A stretch of 64,000 bases of DNA from Hyphomicrobiaceae bacterium (lineage in GTDB: Bacteria > Pseudomonadota > Alphaproteobacteria > Rhizobiales > Aestuariivirgaceae), in the NCBI GenBank assembly GCA_900298995.1, contig OMIC01000040.1:124001-188000 (forward strand), given 5' to 3'. This document shows, one piece after another, positions 1-8,775 of the stretch (position 1 is the stretch's first letter; each line of letters begins with the position of its first letter). Under the pieces are notes generated by a model that was not told the origin of the DNA, searched no databases, and saw nothing but the letters and a program-made list of their open reading frames with translations. Position numbers and translations under genes: made by a program.

Positions 1-577
1 TCTCCTGCGGACCCAGCGCGGCGGTGGGTTCATCCATGATCAGGATACGGGCATTGAAGTGGATGGCGCGTGCAATGGCCACCGACTGGCGCTGGCCGCC
101 GGAGAGCTCCTTCACCGGTTCCTTGAAGCGACGGAAATTCGGATTGAGGCGGCCCATCACCTTGCGGCATTCGGCTTCCATCGCGGCATCATCGAGGGTA
201 CCGAAGCGGGTGCGCAGTTCACGGCCCAGATAGAGATTGGCGGCGGCATCGACATTGTCCGCGAGCGCCAGGGTCTGGTAGATCGTCTCGATGCCAAGCG
301 CCTTGGCGTCACGCGGATTGTTGATCTCGACCTTTCCGCCATTGATGAAGATCTCGCCATGGTCACGCCTGTAGGCGCCAGACAGAATCTTGATGAGGGT
401 CGACTTGCCGGCGCCGTTGTGGCCGAGCAGGCCCACGACTTCGCCGGGATAGAGATCGATCGAGGCGTGATCGACGGCCTTGATGCCACCGAAGGCAATC
501 GAGATGTCCTTCATCTCGATGAGCGGCGGTCCGGCGCGCTCCACATGTGTGGGGTGCTTGTGCGATGGCTTTGACAT
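1..577 (-). CDS. xylG: Sugar ABC transporter ATP-binding protein (partial, C-terminus off the window)
   Basis: This is the ATP-hydrolysing subunit of a CUT2-type sugar importer acting at the inner membrane. The visible 192 residues hold a complete first ABC domain: Walker [10 protein letters not shown] at residues 52-60, signature LSGGQRQ at about 158-164, and Walker B LIMDEPT at about 179-185. The rest of the protein lies left of position 1, so it cannot be seen whether it is the usual 500-residue two-domain XylG or a short single-domain form. The ATG at 577 has a GGAGGG ribosome site 7-12 bases upstream. It lies 17 bases after the permease gene, in the order binding protein, permease, ATPase. 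The xylose assignment rests on the binding protein. Confidence 0.9.
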   Translation of the reverse strand, partial: MSKPSHKHPTHVERAGPPLIEMKDISIAFGGIKAVDHASIDLYPGEVVGLLGHNGAGKSTLIKILSGAYRRDHGEIFINGGKVEINNPRDAKALGIETIYQTLALADNVDAAANLYLGRELRTRFGTLDDAAMEAECRKVMGRLNPNFRRFKEPVKELSGGQRQSVAIARAIHFNARILIMDEPTAALGPQE

Positions 578-593
578 GTGTTTTCCCTCCCGC

Positions 594-1946
594 TCACTTC
601 ACCCGGCGCCGGTAGACCTGATCGATCCACACCGCGAAGACCAGAACGCAGCCCACCACCATGTCCTTGGTGGCGGATTCAAAATTGAGAAGCGTCATGC
701 CCGACTGCAGCGACTGCATCACCAGCGCGCCCAGCATGGCGCCATAGATCGTGCCGAGACCGCCGGCCAGCGAGGTGCCGCCGATCACCGCCGCCGCGAT
801 GACATAGAGTTCGTCGAACTGGCCCAATGCGTTGGTCGCCGAATCAAGACGCGCCGACGAGATGGATGCGGAGACGGCCGCCAGCATGCCCATGAGCGCG
901 AAGACCAGCACGGTGATCTTGCGGGTGTTGATGCCCGCGAGTTCGGCGGCTTCCGGATTGCCGCCGATGGCGTAGATGTAGCGGCCGAAGCGGGTGCGGT
1001 TGGCAAGGAAGGTCATGGCGATGCCGATGCCGAGTGCGATCAGCACCGGGATCGAATAGCCAAAGGCGATGTTCATGCCCTCCGGCGGCACGGTCACGCC
1101 GGTCTGCTGCGCCCAGCGGTCGACGACACCCTTGGGCCAGTAATAGGCGTTCACCACCCAGGTGACGCCCAGCACGACGATGCAGCCCGCGACGGCCAGC
1201 ACATATTCCGCCCACATGGGCCGAAGCGCGAAATTGAAGCGCTTGCGCTGCTTGCGGCCGTTGTAGATCATCGCAACAATGGCCGCGCAGATGACAAGAC
1301 CGAGGATCCAGCTCGCGATTGCGCCGATCGAGCCCGGCGTTATGCCCGAAATGCCTCCACCGATGAGCTTGAAGTTCTTGTCCATGGGCGCCACGGTCTC
1401 GCCGCGGATCACCGACCAGGCGGCACCGCGCCACACGATGAGGCCGCCCAGCGTGACGATGAAGGATGGAATCCCGAAATAGGCAATGAGCGAGCCGTGG
1501 AAGGCTCCGATGGCCGCGCCGAGCGCGAGCCCCAGAGCCAGCGTGATGATCCAGATGGCCGGATGACCGACGCCGACCAGCGGTCCGAGCCAGTAGACCT
1601 GCATGGTGCCGATGCAGACAGCGGTGAAGCCGAGGATGGAACCGACCGAAAGATCGATGTGACGCATCACGATGATCAGCACCATGCCGGTGGTCATCAC
1701 GGCGATTGAGGAGGTCTGGACCAGCAGGATCCACAGGTTGCGCGGTGTCAGGAAGCTGCCGCCCAGGAGGCCCTCGCCACCGCGCACGAAGGCACTGGCG
1801 GCATCAAAGCCGATCCAGATCACGAGCAGCGCACCGATCATGCCAAGCATGCGGGAGTCGATCTCGGTGGCGCGGAGGAAACGGGTCACCGCACCTTCCT
1901 GAGCCATCGCGGGCGTCTGGGTATTGTCGGTTGCGGCCATGCTCAT
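594..1946 (-). CDS. xylH: Sugar ABC transporter permease, XylH type
   Basis: About 450 residues forming the membrane channel of the sugar importer. The sequence has many hydrophobic segments and the BPD_transp_2 hallmark around [13 protein letters not shown] near residue 95, typical of ribose/xylose permeases, plus a late segment with [11 protein letters not shown]. The length agrees with the long XylH subfamily rather than the 320-residue RbsC. Two ATGs lie close together, at 1946 and 1940; a GAGGGGGG tract gives better spacing for 1946. It is downstream of the binding-protein gene, separated by a terminator-like hairpin at 2003-2037, which would let the binding protein be made in excess. 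Confidence 0.92.
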   Translation of the reverse strand: MSMAATDNTQTPAMAQEGAVTRFLRATEIDSRMLGMIGALLVIWIGFDAASAFVRGGEGLLGGSFLTPRNLWILLVQTSSIAVMTTGMVLIIVMRHIDLSVGSILGFTAVCIGTMQVYWLGPLVGVGHPAIWIITLALGLALGAAIGAFHGSLIAYFGIPSFIVTLGGLIVWRGAAWSVIRGETVAPMDKNFKLIGGGISGITPGSIGAIASWILGLVICAAIVAMIYNGRKQRKRFNFALRPMWAEYVLAVAGCIVVLGVTWVVNAYYWPKGVVDRWAQQTGVTVPPEGMNIAFGYSIPVLIALGIGIAMTFLANRTRFGRYIYAIGGNPEAAELAGINTRKITVLVFALMGMLAAVSASISSARLDSATNALGQFDELYVIAAAVIGGTSLAGGLGTIYGAMLGALVMQSLQSGMTLLNFESATKDMVVGCVLVFAVWIDQVYRRRVK

Positions 1947-2002
1947 GCCCCCCTCGGAACTGGTTCGATCTCCGGCGCGCCTGTGTCTGGTCACGTCCGG
2001 TT

Positions 2003-2037
2003 ACGAAAACCGCGCCACTCCCGGAAGAGTGGCGCGG
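2003..2037 (-). terminator. Terminator-like hairpin between binding protein and permease genes
   Basis: A perfect 11-base-pair stem (2010-2020 with 2027-2037, loop of 6) reads on the minus strand as a GC-rich hairpin followed by TTTT. A smaller 6-base-pair hairpin lies just upstream at 2055-2070. In sugar ABC operons such intergenic structures give partial termination or protect the mRNA of the binding-protein gene. Here it lies 37 bases past the xylF stop. It is probably leaky because the permease lacks another obvious promoter. Confidence 0.6.
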
Positions 2038-2073
2038 CGCTTATGTCAGATCAAGCCGTTGTGGAACGGCAGA

Positions 2074-3120
2074 TCAGTTGCAGGCGGGAACAGAGCCCGC
2101 GGCCACGCCGGCGCAGACTTCGTCCTTGCTCACCCAACCAGCCTCGATCACCTCGTTCAGCTTGTCCTTGGTGACGGGGTTCGGCGGGATCAGCACGGCG
2201 TTGACTTCAACGCCCTTGGCACCACCCGAGAACTTGCCGACACCCGGCAGTTCGGCAGCGGCCTTGCCATCAGCGATCATGTTGGCGAATTCGGCGGCGG
2301 CCTTGCCGAGCACGCGCGAGTCCTTCCACACCGAGACCAGCTGGGTGCCGAGCGCGACGCGGTTCAGAGCGGCCTTGTCGCCGTCCTGGCCGGTGACCGG
2401 CACGGAGCCCGCGAGACCCTGGGCTTCGAGAGCGGCGACAACACCGCCAGCCATGCCGTCGTTCTCGGAGATGACCGCGTCAACCTTGTTGTTCACGGAG
2501 GTCAGGCACTGCTCCATGTTCTTCTGGGCAGCGTCCGGCTTCCAGCCGTCGGTGAAGGTTTCGCAGACATTCTTGATCTTGCCGGCGTCCATGTTGGGCT
2601 TCAGCACTTCCATGATGCCCTGGAACAGGAAGGTGGCGTTCGGGTCGCCCTTGTCGCCCTTGATGAAGGCGAAATCGCCTTCCTGCTTGCCCTTCTCGAG
2701 CATGGTCTTGGCCATCAGACGGCCAACGCCCACGTTGTCGAAGGTGACGTAGAGCGCATCGGGATGTTCGACGAGCACGTCATAGGAGATCATCTTCACG
2801 CCGGCGTCCGCGGCGGCCTGGAAGGCCGGCAGAATGGCGTCCGAGTCGAAGGCGACGACCAGAATGACGTTGCAGCCCTGCGTGATCAGGCCTTCGATGT
2901 CAGCCTGCTGCTTGGCAGCCGAACCCTGGGCATCGGCCGAGAAAAACTTGTTGCCAGCGCCTTCAACCACGGCCTTGATGGCCGCTTCGTCGGTCTTCCA
3001 GCGCTCTTCCTGGAACGTCTTCCAGGAAACGCAGATGTTCTTGCCGGCGGCTTCCGCCGACAGGGTGGACAGGCCGAGCACGAGCGCCCCGGCTGCCATG
3101 GTCATAATCTTGCGATACAT
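2074..3120 (-). CDS. xylF: Periplasmic sugar-binding protein, XylF type
   Basis: This is the periplasmic receptor of the ABC importer, 348 residues. A signal peptide covers about residues 1-24 (MYRKIMTMAAGALVLGL, then a SAEAA cleavage region). The body matches the type I D-xylose-binding family: ERWKTD near the N-terminus, AYDVL-like SYDVL, a VTFDN motif, the KGDKGDPNA loop, DGW and SENDGMAGG. The ATG at 3120 is preceded by GGAGGA; an upstream extension to 3336 in the same frame would destroy the signal peptide and is rejected. It heads the operon that faces the ROK regulator gene, which suggests induction by xylose or a related pentose. Confidence 0.93.
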   Translation of the reverse strand: MYRKIMTMAAGALVLGLSTLSAEAAGKNICVSWKTFQEERWKTDEAAIKAVVEGAGNKFFSADAQGSAAKQQADIEGLITQGCNVILVVAFDSDAILPAFQAAADAGVKMISYDVLVEHPDALYVTFDNVGVGRLMAKTMLEKGKQEGDFAFIKGDKGDPNATFLFQGIMEVLKPNMDAGKIKNVCETFTDGWKPDAAQKNMEQCLTSVNNKVDAVISENDGMAGGVVAALEAQGLAGSVPVTGQDGDKAALNRVALGTQLVSVWKDSRVLGKAAAEFANMIADGKAAAELPGVGKFSGGAKGVEVNAVLIPPNPVTKDKLNEVIEAGWVSKDEVCAGVAAGSVPACN

Positions 3121-3335
3121 TAAGGGTCCTCCTCCAGGCGACCACGATTTCCATGAGACGCCTCCCTGAAGCGGCTTTTCGCCACCGCACGGAAATCCTG
3201 GGTCCTGGACGTTCAGTTGTTTTATTTCGGCGTCCAAAAAAATGTTGCGACAATCCGCAGTAGGAGTCAATGTGCAATTCATGTGAAAGCTGATTGTGCG
3301 ATGCACAATGTATGCTGCGTATGCGAAGTGGAACA
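3121..3335. promoter_or_regulatory. Divergent control region between xylF and the ROK regulator
   Basis: This 215-base region holds both outward promoters. The clearest element is the perfect inverted repeat ATTGTGC-GAT-GCACAAT at 3293-3309, a likely operator for the ROK protein encoded next to it. A TTGCGACAA palindrome at 3245-3253 and an A/T-rich stretch at 3218-3244 lie on the xylF side. A weak minus-strand promoter can be drawn from TTGTCG (3248-3253) and CGAAAT (3224-3229) with an 18-base spacer. The xylF leader is about 100 bases long with a purine-rich 3' end. Confidence 0.5.
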
Positions 3336-4595
3336 ATGCGGGAGAAGGCGAACAGCGATCTGGTACGGCGGCAGAACCGGCTTCTGCTGCTTGAGGCCTT
3401 GCGTCAGCACGGGCCGCTGGCGCGGGTTGAGCTTGGCCGCCACACCGGATTGTCGCCGGCGTCGATCACGTCGATCTCATCGCAGCTGATCGCCGAGGGC
3501 ATTCTGGAACAGGCTGGCGAGCCCCAGGTTCCGGCTGACACCAGCCACCGTCGCGGGCGTCCGCTGACACAGATCGACATCAATCCGACCTGCGCCCATG
3601 TCGTCGCCGTCAAGCTCTCGATCGACGGCATTGATCTGGCGCTGGCCGACGGACGTGGCACCATCCTGTCGCGGCGCGCGGCACGCACGGCGACCTATGA
3701 TGCCGACCCCAAGGGCTTCGGGCGGCTCGTCGCGGATGAGATCGCCGCCCTGCTCGCCAAGGCGCAGGTTTCACCCGGACGTGTGGCACGCATCGGCATC
3801 GCGGTGCAGGGGGTTGCCGACTCACAGTCCGGCACGGTGGTGTGGAGCCCTGCCTTCCGCATGCGCAACATCTCGGTGTCGGCGGCCATCGAGGACCGGC
3901 TCGGCATTGCCTGCACCCTCGCCAATGACGCCAACATGATCGCCGAAAGCCTGATCACAACCCAACGCAATACTTATGGCGACACCGCAGCGGTGATCTT
4001 CATCGGCTATGGCGTCGGCATGGGCCTCATCATCAATGGGCAGGTCTATCATGGGCCCAGTGGAGCTGCCGCTGAATTCGGCCACATGAACCACAAGCCG
4101 GATGGTCCCCTTTGCCGCTGCGGACGGCGCGGTTGCGTCGAAGCATATGCGGCAGACTACAGCCTGCGGCGCGGGGCGTCCGGCGAGGCTGCCACCCGCC
4201 CGCCCTCCGTCAACGCCATTCCGGAAGCGGAGATGCTGGCGCTGGAGACAGCGGCCGGGCACGGCGAGCGACTGGCGCGCGAGGCCTATGCCATGGCTGG
4301 CGAGGCCCTGGGTTTCGGCATGGCCCGCATCATGTCGATCCTCACCCCCTCCCGCATCGTCCTGACGGGGCCCGGTACACGGGCCATGCCGCTCATCGCG
4401 CCGCATATCGACCGCGCCCTGGCAGAGGGGGTGGTCGAGGAGTTGCACCGCACGACAAGGATTGAAGTGATCCCCACCGACACCGACATGATCGTCCGGG
4501 GTACGATCAATCAGGCACTGCGCACAGTCGATCGGGAAGTCTTCGCCAATGGCCCCTTCACGCCGCGTCGGCGGGAACTGGAACGCATTGCATGA
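3336..4595 (+). CDS. ROK-family transcriptional regulator (XylR/NagC type)
   Basis: A 419-residue DNA-binding repressor of the ROK family. Residues 10-60 form a winged helix-turn-helix (VELGRHTGLSPASITSISS). The rest is a glucokinase-like sugar-binding domain with a phosphate loop (GVGMGLI), the AEFGHM motif and the ROK zinc signature CRCGRRGCVEAY at about residues 259-270. Earlier in-frame starts (3294, 3312) would place the palindromic operator inside or against the gene, so 3336 is preferred. Its position facing xylF suggests that it controls the sugar importer. It overlaps the next gene by 4 bases, so it also heads the seven-gene plus-strand unit. Confidence 0.9.
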   Translation: MREKANSDLVRRQNRLLLLEALRQHGPLARVELGRHTGLSPASITSISSQLIAEGILEQAGEPQVPADTSHRRGRPLTQIDINPTCAHVVAVKLSIDGIDLALADGRGTILSRRAARTATYDADPKGFGRLVADEIAALLAKAQVSPGRVARIGIAVQGVADSQSGTVVWSPAFRMRNISVSAAIEDRLGIACTLANDANMIAESLITTQRNTYGDTAAVIFIGYGVGMGLIINGQVYHGPSGAAAEFGHMNHKPDGPLCRCGRRGCVEAYAADYSLRRGASGEAATRPPSVNAIPEAEMLALETAAGHGERLAREAYAMAGEALGFGMARIMSILTPSRIVLTGPGTRAMPLIAPHIDRALAEGVVEELHRTTRIEVIPTDTDMIVRGTINQALRTVDREVFANGPFTPRRRELERIA

Positions 4596-5911
4596 AACTC
4601 ACCCGCCGCCGCGCCCTTCAGTTCGGCGCCGCAATGGCGCTCATCGGATATCATGGAGGTCGCGCCCAGGCCCGCGACGCGGGTGACGGTCTCCGCCGCT
4701 GGTATCATCTCGTGCTACGGTTGGTGCGTCACACACCCACCTATTCGCCACCGGTGGCAAGTCGCGCCTTTGCCTATCTCGGCGTGGCTGCCTATCAGGC
4801 AGTGGCCTCAGGCTCGGCATCCTTGATTTCACTCGAAGGCCAGCTCAACGGCCTGACCGCACTGCCCAGACGCACCCCCGGGGAGAGCTACAGCGATGCG
4901 GTCATCCAGCACAGCGTGATGGCAACGGCGGTCAGAGCCTTTTTCGGCAACACCGGGCCTACGGGTCAGCGCGTGATGACCGCGACCGAGAAAAAGCTCA
5001 GGACCGATGCGCAAGCAGGCGTTGCCGAAGATGTCATCGCTCGGAGCATTGCCTATGGCGACGCGCTCACAGCCGCAATCATCGCCTGGTCGGAGACAGA
5101 TGGCGGTGCGGTGATCGCCAACATGGGGTTTCCGCTCGACTACAAGCTCACAGCGGGCAAAGCACGCTGGGTGCCAACCAGCGCCATTCGCCAGCAGCAG
5201 TTCCCACTGCTGCCGGACTGGGGCAGGAACCGCACTTTCGCGATGCCCGATGGCGCGACCTGCCCGTTGCCGCCACCGCCTGACTACAGCGAAGATCCGG
5301 ACTCCGATTTCTACCGCGAGGCACGCGAAGTCTATGACACCACGCGGAGCCTCACGGTCGACCAGGAAGCCATTGCACGCTTCTGGTCGGACGATCCAAT
5401 GCTGTCGCCGACGCCACCCGGTCACTGGATCCAGATCGCGCTCGAGCGTCTGGCTGCCGAGTCGGCGAGCCTCGACCGGACCGCCGAGGTGCTGATGGTA
5501 CTGGGCATCGCCATGGCTGATGCCTTCATCGGCTGCTGGAATGCCAAGTATCAATATGATCTGCTGCGGCCCGTCACCTATATCCGCCGGGTCATCGATC
5601 CCGCATGGGAGCCGCTGCTGATCACGCCGCCCTTTCCCGAATATCCGAGCGGACACAGCACACAGTCCGGCGCCGCTGCGGCGGTGCTGACCAAGCTCCT
5701 TGGCGCCAGGGTTTCCTTCACCGACACGACCCATGTCCGCGACGGGCTGGAGCCACGCCACTTCGCGAGCTTCGAAGCTGCAGCCCAGGAGGCAGGCATC
5801 TCGCGGCTCTATGGCGGCATCCATTTCCGCGCCGCCATCGAGAGGGGCCTCGATCAGGGACGCTGTATCGGGCAGCATGCGCTGGCCCTGCGCACCCGGA
5901 GCTCGACATGA
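4592..5911 (+). CDS. Vanadium-haloperoxidase-like PAP2 superfamily protein with Tat signal
   Basis: A 439-residue exported protein of the vanadium-dependent haloperoxidase / PAP2 phosphatase superfamily. The N-terminus has a twin-arginine-like signal (TRRRALQFGAAMALIG). All three metal/phosphate-binding motifs are intact: K-x6-RP (K about 318, RP about 325-326), PSGH at about 351-354, and SR-x5-H at about 404-411. Such proteins either oxidise halides with vanadate or hydrolyse phosphate esters; sequence alone does not decide. It overlaps the ROK gene by 4 bases (ATGA) and the following gene by 4 bases, implying coupled translation. The likely site of action is the periplasm. Confidence 0.88.
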   Translation: MKLTRRRALQFGAAMALIGYHGGRAQARDAGDGLRRWYHLVLRLVRHTPTYSPPVASRAFAYLGVAAYQAVASGSASLISLEGQLNGLTALPRRTPGESYSDAVIQHSVMATAVRAFFGNTGPTGQRVMTATEKKLRTDAQAGVAEDVIARSIAYGDALTAAIIAWSETDGGAVIANMGFPLDYKLTAGKARWVPTSAIRQQQFPLLPDWGRNRTFAMPDGATCPLPPPPDYSEDPDSDFYREAREVYDTTRSLTVDQEAIARFWSDDPMLSPTPPGHWIQIALERLAAESASLDRTAEVLMVLGIAMADAFIGCWNAKYQYDLLRPVTYIRRVIDPAWEPLLITPPFPEYPSGHSTQSGAAAAVLTKLLGARVSFTDTTHVRDGLEPRHFASFEAAAQEAGISRLYGGIHFRAAIERGLDQGRCIGQHALALRTRSST

Positions 5912-7512
5912 AGCGCGTTGTGCTGGCCGTGCTTGCAGGTCTCGTGGTCCTGCGCCCGGCAGCCGCGTCAGAAGAGATGATCGTTCCGCGCTTCAGCGAT
6001 GAAACGCAAGCCTCCGGCATCAACAGCGTCTATGCGGGCGAATGGCAATACATGGTGGGCGGCGGCGCCGCCGTCTTCGACTGCAACGCTGATGGGTTTC
6101 CGGACGTTTTGCTGGCGGGCGGGGAGAAGCCTGCGAACTTCTATGTCAACACCGCGCGGCAGGGCGGGCCCCTGACCTTCGCGCGACAGCCGAGTGGACT
6201 GGAATTCGATGCCGTGACCGGCGCCTACCCCCTCGACATCGACAGCGACGGCATCATGGATGTCGTGGTGCTGCGGGTTGGCGAGAACATCATCATGAAG
6301 GGCGAAGGCAACTGCCGCTTCAGCCGCAGCAACGAGGCCTGGGGGTTTGACGGCGGCGACGGCTGGTCCACCGCCTTCGCAGCGATCTGGGAGAAGGATG
6401 CTGCATGGCCGACGCTGGCCATCGGCAACTACATCGACCGTACGCAGGAACTCGAACCCTGGGGCTCCTGTACGCCCAACTGGCTACATCGACCCGCGCC
6501 GGGTGCGAAAGGGTTTGCGCCACCGCTGCCGCTGACGCCCAGCTATTGTCCACTCTCCATGCTGTTCACTGACTGGAGCAACAGCGGAACAGCTGATCTC
6601 CGCGTGTCGAATGATCGCGAATATTACGAGGGCGGGCAGGAACAGATGTGGCGCATGACCCCCGGCAAGCCGCCGCAACTCTATTCCAAAGCGGAAGGCT
6701 GGCGCTATCTTCGCATCTGGGGCATGGGCATCGCCGGATATGATCTCGATGCCGATGGCTACCAGGAATATGCCCTGACATCGATGGCCGACAACAAGTT
6801 GCAGACGCTGGCGAAGCCGCCCCAGCAGGGCACGCGTCCTGAACCAAGCTACAAGGATGTCGCCTGGGCCAAGGGCGCGACCGCACACCGGCCTTTCATG
6901 GGTGATGATCTGCGGCCCTCGACCGGCTGGCACACGGAGTTCCAGGACGTCAACAATGATGGCCGCGCAGACCTTTTCATCGCCAAGGGCAATGTCTCTG
7001 AAATGCCGGACTTCGCCATGAAGGATCCAAACAATCTTCTGGTGCAGGGAGTCGATGGCAAGTTCATCGAGATGGCGGGCGTGGCGGGCGTCGCCAGTCT
7101 GGCGCAGGCGCGCGGCGGCGCCGTCACAGACTTCAATCTCGATGGCCTTGTGGATCTTCTGGTGGTGAACCGCAACAGCACCGCGGAGATCTGGCGCAAC
7201 ACAACGCCTGGCGCCGGCAACTGGATTGCCGTGCAATTGAAACAGCCTGCTCCCAACACCGGGGGCGTGGGCGCCATGGTGGAGGTCAGGACGGCCGAGG
7301 GCGTGCAGCGCCGCGAGATCACGGTGGGTGGCGGCCATGCCTCGGGCCAGGCGGGATGGATCCATTTCGGCATCGGCGACGCCGTTCATGCCGACCTCCG
7401 CGTGCGCTGGCCGGGCGAGGATTGGGGCGAACCGATCACAGTCCCGGTGAACGGCTTTGCCATCGTCGACAAGATCGGACCCGCCGCTCATGCCTGGCGA
7501 CCGGCCCGCTGA
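5908..7512 (+). CDS. Secreted FG-GAP/VCBS repeat protein of the CRTAC1 (ASPIC/UnbV) type
   Basis: A 534-residue exported protein. A signal peptide covers about residues 1-22 (MKRVVLAVLAGLVVLRPAAA). Five calcium-loop motifs of the form DxDxDG or DxNxDG are visible: DCNADG near 57, DIDSDG near 110, DLDADG near 279, DVNNDG near 348 and DFNLDG near 408, as in FG-GAP beta-propellers. The C-terminal 80 residues (GNWIAVQLK onward) fit the ASPIC/UnbV domain seen in CRTAC1-like proteins. The start at 5908 is set by the signal peptide and the 4-base overlap with the haloperoxidase-like gene; the open frame extends further upstream but only as shadow. The ligand is unknown; it may bind carbohydrate or the partner enzyme. 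Confidence 0.88.
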   Translation: MKRVVLAVLAGLVVLRPAAASEEMIVPRFSDETQASGINSVYAGEWQYMVGGGAAVFDCNADGFPDVLLAGGEKPANFYVNTARQGGPLTFARQPSGLEFDAVTGAYPLDIDSDGIMDVVVLRVGENIIMKGEGNCRFSRSNEAWGFDGGDGWSTAFAAIWEKDAAWPTLAIGNYIDRTQELEPWGSCTPNWLHRPAPGAKGFAPPLPLTPSYCPLSMLFTDWSNSGTADLRVSNDREYYEGGQEQMWRMTPGKPPQLYSKAEGWRYLRIWGMGIAGYDLDADGYQEYALTSMADNKLQTLAKPPQQGTRPEPSYKDVAWAKGATAHRPFMGDDLRPSTGWHTEFQDVNNDGRADLFIAKGNVSEMPDFAMKDPNNLLVQGVDGKFIEMAGVAGVASLAQARGGAVTDFNLDGLVDLLVVNRNSTAEIWRNTTPGAGNWIAVQLKQPAPNTGGVGAMVEVRTAEGVQRREITVGGGHASGQAGWIHFGIGDAVHADLRVRWPGEDWGEPITVPVNGFAIVDKIGPAAHAWRPAR

Positions 7513-7566
7513 TCACGGGAAGCTGATTTCCATTTATCGCCAATCGCCTTATGAGCAGGAGCGGAC

Positions 7567-8775
7567 ATGGAGACAACCGGCATGACCTTCACGCTCACCC
7601 GTCGCGGCCTCATACAGCTACTCGCAGCCACCCCGCTCGCCGGGCGGGCGCGGGCCGGCGAGGTCTGGGATGGCATCGTGGCCGAAGCCCGCGGCCAGAC
7701 CGTCTATTTCAATGCCTGGGCGGGCTCGCCGCAGATCAATGCCTACATCGCCTGGGTTGGCGAGGCCCTGCAGAGGCGCCATGACATCAGGCTTGAGCAT
7801 GTGAAGCTTGCAGACACGGCAGAAGCGGTCCGGCGGGTGCGCGATGAGGTAACCGCCGGGCGGGCGGGCAGTGCCGATCTCCTCTGGATCAATGGTGAGA
7901 ACTTCCGCGTGATGAAGGCGGAGAAGCTGCTGTTCGGACCCTTCGCCGAGGACCTGCCGAACTTCGCGCTGGTGGATATCGCGGGCAAGCCCACCACCCG
8001 CATCGACTTTGCCGAGGCCACCGCAGGGCTCGAATCTCCCTGGGGCATGGCCCAGCTCACATTCTTCGCCGATGGCGCAAAGCTCCCGACGCCGCCCCTG
8101 TCGATGCCAGAACTGCTGGAGCTGGCGCGTAGCGCGCCAGGCCGCATCACCTACCCCGCACCGCCGGATTTTCACGGCACGACCTTCATCAAGCAGGCAC
8201 TCGCCGAGACCATGGCCGACCGCGCGCTGTTGCCCGTCCAGATCGACCGGCAGGCCTTCACCGAGGCCGCGAAACCGCTCTTCGAATTCCTCGATGCCCT
8301 GCATCCCGAGCTGTGGCGCCACGGCAAGCAGTTTCCGCAGACGCAGGCGCAGATGACCCAGATGCTGGCAGACGGTGAGTTGCTGGTGGGCCTCACCTTC
8401 AATCCCAACGAGCCCGCCAATCTGGTGGCAACCGGCACGCTGCCCTCCTCGACCATCGCCTGGCAGAATCGTGGTGGCACCATCGGCAACACGCATTTCG
8501 TGGCGATCCCGGTCAATTCCACTGCCAGGCAGGCGGCGCAGGTGACTGCCAATTTCCTGCTTTCGCCGGAAGCGCAGGCGCGCAAGGCCGACCTCGCCAT
8601 CTGGGGTGATCCTACGGTACTGGACATGGCGAAACTCACCCCCGAAGACCGGGCCCTCTTCACCTCCGCCGCAGCGCCCGGCTCCGTGACACAGCCCGCG
8701 CCCGCCATTCCGGAGCCACATGGCAGCTGGGTGCCGTTGATCGAGGCCGCATGGCTCGAACGCTACGGCGCCTGA
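7567..8775 (+). CDS. ynjB: ABC transporter substrate-binding protein, YnjB family
   Basis: A 402-residue extracytoplasmic binding protein. A signal with a twin-arginine look (TLTRRGLIQLLAATPLAG) spans residues 7-25. The mature part begins with the YnjB hallmark VYFNAWAGS and continues with DLLWINGENF and SPWGMAQ, features shared with E. coli YnjB and related thiamine/iron-type binding proteins. The ATG at 7567 has AGGAGCGG upstream. The substrate of YnjBCD is not known. It lies 54 bases after the CRTAC1-like gene and overlaps the permease gene by 25 bases, so the two are translated together. Confidence 0.9.
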   Translation: METTGMTFTLTRRGLIQLLAATPLAGRARAGEVWDGIVAEARGQTVYFNAWAGSPQINAYIAWVGEALQRRHDIRLEHVKLADTAEAVRRVRDEVTAGRAGSADLLWINGENFRVMKAEKLLFGPFAEDLPNFALVDIAGKPTTRIDFAEATAGLESPWGMAQLTFFADGAKLPTPPLSMPELLELARSAPGRITYPAPPDFHGTTFIKQALAETMADRALLPVQIDRQAFTEAAKPLFEFLDALHPELWRHGKQFPQTQAQMTQMLADGELLVGLTFNPNEPANLVATGTLPSSTIAWQNRGGTIGNTHFVAIPVNSTARQAAQVTANFLLSPEAQARKADLAIWGDPTVLDMAKLTPEDRALFTSAAAPGSVTQPAPAIPEPHGSWVPLIEAAWLERYGA

